Source: an uncultured Acetobacteraceae bacterium (GTDB lineage: Bacteria; Pseudomonadota; Alphaproteobacteria; Acetobacterales; Acetobacteraceae). Taken from it: DNA of 10,368 nt. The translations under genes and the position numbers were made by a program. The notes beneath the pieces are model-generated. The model saw only the letters and a list, made by a program, of their open reading frames with translations, did no database searches and was not told where the DNA came from. Of the stretch, positions 5,991 to 10,368 are shown piece by piece (the stretch's first letter is position 1; the number at the start of each line of letters is the position of its first letter). The stretch is taken from NCBI GenBank assembly GCA_903839965.1, contig CAIMEK010000456.1, positions 1-10,368 of the forward strand, read 5' to 3'.

Positions 5991-6357
5991 TCAGCGGCTG
6001 ACCCACACCTCCAGCGTCCCGCAACCGGGCCGAGCACCGATGCAGCGGCGGCGTTTCCCAGAAACCAAGGCATCCTGGAACACCGCGACGAGCGGGGCTC
6101 CGGTTGCATCGGCGCCAGCCGGATGGCCTGTTCGCCGGACAGCCGGCCTGGCCAGGTACGCAGCGACTGATCGACGTCGCGCATATCCGGCGAGGGGCCA
6201 GGGCGCGGGACGTCATGCGGCTACAGCGGTGCGTGCCGCCTCGTTCGGCAATCCGGACCTTCCCCCGGGAGGGTCGGTCAATGTCACCGATCCGCCCCAA
6301 CGCCACCCGCGCCGGCGTGAAGCGGCGCAGGTCGCGCCAGGGCACGGGGACGGTCAC
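5991..6357 (-). pseudogene. eutC: Decayed eutC, ethanolamine ammonia-lyase small subunit
   Basis: A GTG start at 6357 overlaps the eutB stop (GTGA overlap), the normal eutB-eutC arrangement. The first residues, PWRDLRRFTPARVALGRIGD, match the start of EutC (family pattern: L...T.ARIALGRaG). After about 25 codons the frame no longer resembles EutC and becomes rich in R, S and C, running on to a stop at 5938. Fragments resembling later EutC blocks appear in another frame: GLPNEAARTAVAA with a stop after it, then APLVAV, then IGARPG (compare IGERPG in EutC), ending at a TGA at 5991-5993. An intact EutC is roughly 240-300 residues, so at least one frameshift plus deletions are needed. EutC completes the cobalamin pocket, so EutB here would be inactive without another copy. 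The start is clear; the later scraps are weak, and the left boundary is approximate. Confidence 0.6.
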
Positions 6358-7724
6358 GCCAGTCCTACCAGACCGGGCGCCGGCCTTGCCGGAATGCGCT
6401 CCGGCGTCGCCGTGGCAATGGCCATGCGGTCGAGCCATGCCTCGAATTCGGACGCCAGCCGCAGACCGAGCTCGGCTCGCAGGAAGAGCGCATCATGGAA
6501 CGACGTGCTCTGGTAGGATAGCATCACAGCGTCCGCGCCCGGCACGCCCGTGATGTAGGTGACGCCGGCGACGCCCAGCAGCGTCAGTAGCATGTCCATG
6601 TCGTCCTGGTCGGCCTCGGCATGATTGGGGTAGCAGATATTGGCCCCCATCGGCAGGCCGAGCAGCTTGCCGCAGAAATGGTCCTCCAATCCTGCACGGA
6701 TGATCTGTTTCCCATTGTACAGGTATTCCGGGCCGATGAAGCCGACGACGGTGTTGACCAGCAGTGGCGAGAAAGTGCGCGCCACCGCATAGGCGCGCGC
6801 CTCGATGGTTTGCTGGTCGACCCCGTGATGCGTCTCGGCGGAAAGCGCACTGCCCTGACCGGTTTCGAAATACATGACGTTCTGCCCGACGGTGCCGCGC
6901 CCCAGCGCCAACGCCGCCTCGCGGCCTTCATGCAGCAGGGCGAGCGTAATGCCGAACGCACGGTTGGCGGCCTCGGTGCCGCCGATCGACTGGAACACCA
7001 GGTCCACCGGCGCGCCGGCGGCCATGCAGCGCAGCGTCGTGGTGACATGCGCGAGCACGCAGGTCTGGGTGGGGATGGCGTAGCGGTCGCGCACCGTATC
7101 GAGCAGGGGCAGCAGCGTGGTCGTGGCGGCAACGCTGTCGGTGGCCGGGTTGACCCCGATGACCGCATCGCCGGCGCCGAGCAGCAGGCCGTCGAGGACG
7201 GAAGCGGCCACCCCTTGCGGGTCGTCCACCGGATGATTGGGTTGCAGCCGGACCGAGAGGCGCCCGGGCAGGCCGATGGTGGTGCGGAATGCCGTGGTCA
7301 CGCGGCACTTCGCTGCCACCGCCACCAGGTCCTGCCGCCGCATGATCTTGGCGACGGCCGCTGCCATTTCTGGCGTGAGGCCGGGACGCAGCGCCACCAG
7401 GACGGACGGCGTGGCTTCGGCCAGCAGGAAATCGCGCAGGCCGCCCACGGTGAGGTGGGCGATCGGACCGAAGGCGGCGGCGACGTGACTATCAAGAATA
7501 AGCCGGGTGACGTCGTCGTCCTCGTACGGAATGACCGGCTCTTCCAACAGCGTTCGCAGCGGCAGGTCGGCGAGCGCCATCTGCGCCGCCACACGCTCGC
7601 TGGCCGAGGCGGCGGCGATGCCGGCAAGGGAATCGCCGGAACGGAACGGCGTAGCGCGGGCGAGCAGTGTCTTCAGATGCGCAAAACCGTAGCGGGAGCC
7701 GGCGAGGTCATGGAAGTAGGGCAT
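6354..7724 (-). CDS. eutB: Ethanolamine ammonia-lyase large subunit
   Basis: A 456-residue TIM-barrel protein at the normal EutB length. With EutC and adenosylcobalamin it converts ethanolamine to acetaldehyde and ammonia. The family start is clear: YGFAHLKTLLARATPFRSGD (12-31) and LAGIAAASASERVAAQ. Substrate-site residues known in the E. coli enzyme have counterparts here: R159 in SVRLQPNHP, N192 in GVNPATDS, and E287 in FETGQGS. The blocks FIGPEYLYNGKQIIRAGLED and CYPNHAEADQDDMD also follow the family. ATG 7724 is chosen because the family begins there and GGA lies 7 bases before it; the open frame continues to 7967, but that part is arginine-rich and unlike any EutB. The gene overlaps the decayed eutC by four bases. 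No eutA reactivase, shell protein or eutR gene is visible, so this is not a microcompartment-type eut operon. Codon use is normal and the frame is intact. Confidence 0.95.
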   Translation of the reverse strand: MPYFHDLAGSRYGFAHLKTLLARATPFRSGDSLAGIAAASASERVAAQMALADLPLRTLLEEPVIPYEDDDVTRLILDSHVAAAFGPIAHLTVGGLRDFLLAEATPSVLVALRPGLTPEMAAAVAKIMRRQDLVAVAAKCRVTTAFRTTIGLPGRLSVRLQPNHPVDDPQGVAASVLDGLLLGAGDAVIGVNPATDSVAATTTLLPLLDTVRDRYAIPTQTCVLAHVTTTLRCMAAGAPVDLVFQSIGGTEAANRAFGITLALLHEGREAALALGRGTVGQNVMYFETGQGSALSAETHHGVDQQTIEARAYAVARTFSPLLVNTVVGFIGPEYLYNGKQIIRAGLEDHFCGKLLGLPMGANICYPNHAEADQDDMDMLLTLLGVAGVTYITGVPGADAVMLSYQSTSFHDALFLRAELGLRLASEFEAWLDRMAIATATPERIPARPAPGLVGLA

Positions 7725-7808
7725 GCGATTTCCGGTGGCTTGCCCATGCGCCGCCCGGATCCCACGCCGGGCAACCGGGTCGGCATTGCGCGAATGGCCG
7801 CTCCATAA

Positions 7809-7818
7809 CAAGCGCTTG
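7809..7818. repeat. Palindrome CAAGCGCTTG upstream of eutB
   Basis: A perfect 10-bp palindrome 85 bp before the eutB start codon. Its size and place fit an operator half of a LacI- or TetR-type site, but a 10-bp GC-rich palindrome can occur by chance in such DNA. Confidence 0.25.
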
Positions 7819-7980
7819 CGGATACAGTCCTGTGGCGTCGGCGGCCGGCGACGGCGGTGTTGGCAACTTGAATGCAGCCGGAGATGACGACGCCTGCCGC
7901 CGCACTTCATCCTCAACAGCTTCAAGGGCCAATCAGCGTGAAAGGGAGATCCGGAACGCCGGGGCATGACGCGGCGCCGC

Positions 7981-8154
7981 TCAATGTCGCAACCGAAGAC
8001 TGAAGGTCAGGAACCGGTTCGCCAACCAAAAGCGCCTTGATCCATAGCCGCCGGGTGGGGTTGTTTCCGCCTTGACGGCTATCGAACCCAGGTTGTTCCC
8101 TCGACCGGTCGAGGCAGGCGCGTTAGCGTAGTCAACATGATCGAACGCGGCCCG
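7981..8154 (-). pseudogene. Possible C-terminal remnant of an outer-membrane barrel (TonB-receptor-like) protein
   Basis: On the minus strand a frame bounded by stops at 8157-8155 and 7983-7981 encodes 57 residues without a start codon of its own. It contains FDHVDYANAPASTGRGNNLG and ends RFLTFSLRLRH. The pattern F(N/D)H..(F/Y)AN, then a short (F/L)G.I segment, and a final aromatic and arginine-rich beta strand resembles the end of TonB-dependent receptors of the carboxypeptidase-regulatory-domain type. The last residue is H, not the usual F. The upstream part would lie where the solute-binding protein gene now sits on the other strand, so only a stub could remain. Codon bias is weaker than in the real genes. 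This may be chance. Confidence 0.3.
8099..8114. repeat. Perfect 16-bp palindrome CCTCGACCGGTCGAGG
   Basis: Both 8-bp halves are exact reverse complements with no spacer. It lies 99 bp before the ATG of the solute-binding protein gene, about where an operator or activator site would be. No regulator gene is nearby. It also lies inside the suspected barrel-protein remnant on the minus strand, so it may not be regulatory. Confidence 0.4.
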
Positions 8155-8213
8155 TCAGCCACCGTGGCCGCTGCCACCCGATCGATCGCTGTTTCCTGAC
8201 CCAGGAGCTCATC

Positions 8214-9827
8214 ATGCGCCATTCCGCCCTTCCTCCGTTCCGTCGCCGCGCGCTGCTGGCCGGCGCCGGCAGCGCACTTGCCGTGGCGGGCCTGGCGCGC
8301 CCTGCCTTGGCGCAGAGCACCGCCGCCCGCGTGCTGCGCTACATCCCGCAGGCCGACGTCACCGTGCTCGACCCGCTCGGCACCACGGCCTATCCCACCC
8401 GCAACCACGGCCATATGTGCTGGGACACGCTGTATGGCGTGGATGAGCAGTTCGTGCCGCAGCCGCAGCTCGCCCAGGGCCATGTGGTCGAGGACGACGG
8501 CCGCCGCTGGACCTTCACACTGCGCGACGGCCCGACCTTCCACGACGGCGAGAAGGTGCGCGCGAAGGATGCCGTCGCCTCCATCAAGCGCTGGATGCCG
8601 CGCGACACCCATGGCCAGTCGCTGGCGCAGCGGCTGGACGATATCCGCGCCCTGGACGACCGCCACTTCGAGATCCGCCTCAAACGCCCGTTCGGGTTGA
8701 TGCTGGACGCGCTGGGCAAGCCCTCCTCCTACCCCTGCTTCATCTATCCGGAGCGTTTCGCCAACGTCGATCCGAGCAAGCCGTTCACCGAGGTTGTCGG
8801 CTCCGGACCCTACCGTTTCGTCCCCAACGAACACGTCTCTGGCGCGCAGGTCGTCTACCGCAAGTTCGAGGCCTACGTACCGACGCCGGTCGGCGCGGTC
8901 AGCATGACCGCCGGTCCCAAGCTGGCGAATTTCGAACGGATGGAATGGAAGGTCATCCCGGACTCCGCCACTTCCGCCGCCGCGCTGCAGGCCGGCGAAG
9001 TGGACTGGTGGGAGGTGGTGCCGCCCGACCTCAACGCCCTACTGGCGCGCGCGCGCGACGTGGTAATGGATCGCATCGACGGCAGCGGGACTTATGCCAG
9101 CCTGCGGTTCAACCACCTGCAGCCGCCGTTCGATCGCGCCGAGGTGCGCCGCGCGCTGCTGCCGGCAATCGTCCAGTCGGACTTCATGGCCGCGGTGGCC
9201 GGCGAGGAGACGAACTGGCGCGCCGATGTCGGCTGCTTCTCGGTGGCCAGCCCGCTCGCCAACACGGCGGGCCTGGAGGTGCTGAGCGGGCCGCGCAACA
9301 TGGAGGCGGCCCGTGCCGCGGTGAAGGCCGCAGGCGCCGCGGGGCAGAAGGTGGTGGCGCTGCACGCCACCGACGTGTCCAACCAGAACGCGCTGATGTC
9401 CGTCGGCGTCGACGCGCTCCGCAAGGCGGGCTTCGACACCGAGGACCTGACCTCCGATTGGGGCTCGCTGCTGCAGCGGCGGCAGAACAAGGCGCCGCCG
9501 GCGCAAGGCGGCTGGAATGCGCTCATCGCCCTGTTCTCGGGCATGGAGCTGAACACCCCGGCCGGCCACCTCCTGCTGCGCGGCAACGGCGATGCCGCCT
9601 GGTTCGGCTGGCCCAAGGCGCCGAAGATCGAGGAGTTGCGCGAGGCCTGGTTCGATGCGCCGGACATGGACGCACAGAAGAAGGTGGCGCGCGAGCTGCA
9701 GCTGCAGTTGTTCCAGGACCTGCCGTACATTCCGCTCGGCCAGTATTTCGTGAACAGCGGCTATCGCCGCGGGCTGACCGGCATGCGCCGCGGCATCCCG
9801 CTGCCGATCAACGTGCAGCGCGGCTGA
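8214..9827 (+). CDS. ABC transporter solute-binding protein, family 5 (peptide/nickel type), Tat-exported
   Basis: A 537-residue periplasmic protein of the SBP_bac_5 family (DppA, OppA and NikA relatives). It begins with a twin-arginine-style signal: R10-R11-R12, a hydrophobic stretch LLAGAGSALAVAGLA, and a likely cut after ALA at 31-33, so it is probably exported folded. The body shows VLDPLGTTAYPTRNHGHM (51-68), the family block WTFTLRDGPTFHDGEKV (99-115) with the following A.DAVASIKRW, then GSGPYRFV, and the C-terminal LQLFQDLPYIPLGQYF. The start is well set: AGGAG at 8203-8207, six bases, ATG. No permease or ATPase gene follows; the next gene is convergent, 9 bp away, so partners must be elsewhere. 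The ligand (oligopeptide, metal complex, opine or other) cannot be told. Confidence 0.93.
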   Translation: MRHSALPPFRRRALLAGAGSALAVAGLARPALAQSTAARVLRYIPQADVTVLDPLGTTAYPTRNHGHMCWDTLYGVDEQFVPQPQLAQGHVVEDDGRRWTFTLRDGPTFHDGEKVRAKDAVASIKRWMPRDTHGQSLAQRLDDIRALDDRHFEIRLKRPFGLMLDALGKPSSYPCFIYPERFANVDPSKPFTEVVGSGPYRFVPNEHVSGAQVVYRKFEAYVPTPVGAVSMTAGPKLANFERMEWKVIPDSATSAAALQAGEVDWWEVVPPDLNALLARARDVVMDRIDGSGTYASLRFNHLQPPFDRAEVRRALLPAIVQSDFMAAVAGEETNWRADVGCFSVASPLANTAGLEVLSGPRNMEAARAAVKAAGAAGQKVVALHATDVSNQNALMSVGVDALRKAGFDTEDLTSDWGSLLQRRQNKAPPAQGGWNALIALFSGMELNTPAGHLLLRGNGDAAWFGWPKAPKIEELREAWFDAPDMDAQKKVARELQLQLFQDLPYIPLGQYFVNSGYRRGLTGMRRGIPLPINVQRG

Positions 9828-9836
9828 GCGCCTGGG

Positions 9837-10266
9837 CTAACGCGCCGTCCTGTCGAGCCAGGCCAGCAGGGCGGCGCGAAACGGCAGCACGCTTTTGTCG
9901 TGCAGCATTTCGTCCGGCAGCGAGCGCACCGCCGCGGCAAGACGGGACGCCGCCGCCGGACGGCTGCCGACCTGCGCAATCGGATGCACGCGCACGCGGA
10001 TGCCGAACAGCACGGCGCCGCTCCCCGGCAAGGGCGACAGGGTCTGCCGCTCGGTGCGAAGGTACAGCATCGTGCCGGCGTTCGCGGCGGTGATCCGCTC
10101 CACGATGTCCGTGCGCCACTTGCCGCCGGGTTGGAACAGGGCGGCGTCATCGACCAGCGACCAGGTCTGCGGGGTCGCAGGCCAGCAGCCCCATCTGCAT
10201 GCGATAGGGGCCGTCCTCGAAAGGCAGGAAGACGGTTTCCGGCTGCAGTTCCGAAATCGGCTGCAT
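9837..10266 (-). pseudogene. Broken heme-dependent oxidative N-demethylase family gene (DUF3445)
   Basis: Two parts of one protein are visible in different frames. The N-terminal part starts at ATG 10266 and reads VFLPFEDGPYRMQMGL and DPADLV, typical of the DUF3445 start, then stops at 10149-10147. One frame over, the C-terminal part begins around TWSLVDDAALFQPGGKW and continues through ERITAANAG, LRTERQTLSPLPGSGAVLFG and ALLAWLD to a TAG at 9839-9837, about 109 residues. In intact relatives these two blocks are separated by well over 100 residues, so the middle of the gene has been deleted with loss of frame, near 10150-10180. The family oxidatively removes methyl groups from secondary amines such as dimethylamine using heme. 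The gene converges on the solute-binding protein gene. The C-terminal half still has a normal codon bias, so decay is recent. A sequencing or assembly error would not explain the missing middle. Confidence 0.75.
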
Positions 10267-10295
10267 GCGGGAAGCGCTGCGCGCCGTTGCTCCCA

Positions 10296-10368
10296 TCAAC
10301 GAAACAGATTGCGCAGCGCATTGCCCGGTCGCGGCAGTTTCGGCTGCTGCGTCGCCGGCGCGGGCGCC
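10296..10368 (-). CDS. 3' tail of an unidentified gene (runs off the window)
   Basis: The minus-strand frame is open from the window edge to a TGA at 10298-10296. It gives about 23 residues, APAPATQQPKLPRPGNALRN then LFR, with G or C at most third positions. It is rich in alanine and proline, as linkers and tails are. It ends 29 bp before the start of the broken N-demethylase gene on the same strand, so it could be the preceding gene of the same operon. Too short to assign a family, and it could be a chance frame. Confidence 0.35.
   Translation of the reverse strand, partial: APAPATQQPKLPRPGNALRNLFR

Larger units (their letters stand above)
7725..8213. promoter_or_regulatory. Divergent spacer between eutB and the solute-binding protein gene
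   Basis: A 489-bp region with no intact gene. Near eutB it has a GCCCGG/CCGGGC stem with an 8-base loop (7753-7772) and a 10-bp palindrome CAAGCGCTTG (7809-7818). Near the solute-binding gene it has an ATAGCCG/CGGCTAT inverted repeat (8044-8050, 8076-8082), a 16-bp perfect palindrome (8099-8114) and CGATCGATCG (8179-8188). A possible outer-membrane protein remnant occupies 7981-8154 on the minus strand. I see no cobalamin riboswitch and no clear sigma-70 promoter. Confidence 0.45.

Noticed and set aside
7732..7741. B12-box-like AAGCCACCGG on the minus strand before eutB
   Set aside because: It differs from the usual box, and the other conserved parts of a cobalamin riboswitch are not visible upstream. 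It also lies too close to the start codon.
6621..7808. Plus-strand open frame of 395 codons opposite eutB
   Set aside because: Antisense to a gene with all EutB motifs; the product has glutamine/arginine/glycine-rich composition and no domain.
7725..7967. Upstream extension of the eutB frame
   Set aside because: Arginine-rich, histidine-rich sequence absent from EutB proteins; the family start falls at the ATG at 7724.
7967..8040. Plus-strand ATG with a 24-codon frame after an AAGGGAG sequence
   Set aside because: The Shine-Dalgarno-like sequence is too far from the ATG and the product is short, charged and unlike any known peptide.
8037..8050. TTGAT half-site at 8037 as a third FNR box
   Set aside because: The second half (ATCAA) is absent, so it is only a half match.
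8137..8199. Small open frame of 20 codons just before the solute-binding gene
   Set aside because: No ribosome site before its ATG and no recognisable product; likely chance.
8945..10093. Plus-strand open frame of 382 codons over the solute-binding gene and beyond
   Set aside because: It is an arginine/alanine-rich out-of-frame reading of the solute-binding protein gene that continues antisense into the broken N-demethylase.
1..10368. CRISPR array, tRNA, rRNA, insertion sequence or transposase
   Set aside because: No regularly spaced repeats, no cloverleaf or rRNA segments noticed by eye, and no transposase-like protein or terminal inverted repeats seen. A dedicated search was not possible.

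Overview
The window is high-GC DNA, coding densely on both strands with a strong G/C bias at third codon positions. The closest protein styles are alphaproteobacterial: a metabolite:H+ symporter, a Tat-exported family 5 solute-binding protein, EutB, and FNR/FixK-type boxes. A Rhodospirillales or Acetobacteraceae-like methylotroph or heterotroph is my inference; there is no rRNA or marker gene to settle it. I see no tRNA, rRNA, CRISPR array or insertion sequence.

Left part (1-5740) is a C1/corrinoid island. On the minus strand a corrinoid protein (5030-5674) is followed by a UroD/MtaA-like cobamide methyltransferase (3642-4901). Convergent to these is a sodium:solute symporter gene on the plus strand (2143-3555). 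Divergent from the symporter is an MHS-type MFS transporter (332-1696, minus), followed by the 5' end of a DUF1638 gene (1-205, minus) that runs off the window. DUF1638 proteins commonly sit beside corrinoid methyltransferase genes, so the two transporters appear to lie inside one methyl-transfer locus. A perfect FNR-type box (1932-1945) lies between the two transporter genes. A 9/10 FNR-type box (5727-5740) lies in front of the corrinoid gene at almost ideal class II spacing. This suggests low-oxygen control of an oxygen-sensitive corrinoid pathway. The substrate-specific methyltransferase is not in the window.

Middle part (5675-8213) holds eutB (large subunit of adenosylcobalamin-dependent ethanolamine ammonia-lyase), which is intact. 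It overlaps a eutC gene that begins normally but loses its reading frame after about 25 codons, so the enzyme would lack its small subunit unless another copy exists. Non-coding DNA on both sides contains several perfect palindromes and a possible remnant of an outer-membrane barrel protein.

Right part (8214-10368) holds a complete Tat-exported family 5 ABC solute-binding protein with no permease genes beside it. Convergent to it is a broken gene of the heme-dependent oxidative N-demethylase family (DUF3445): its N-terminal and C-terminal parts are recognisable, but the middle is deleted and the frame is shifted. The last 73 bases carry the 3' tail of another minus-strand gene.

Taken together, the genes point to use of methylated compounds and small amines, with two cobalamin-dependent systems next to each other. 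Two amine-degrading functions (eutC and the N-demethylase) are decaying while the corrinoid system looks intact.
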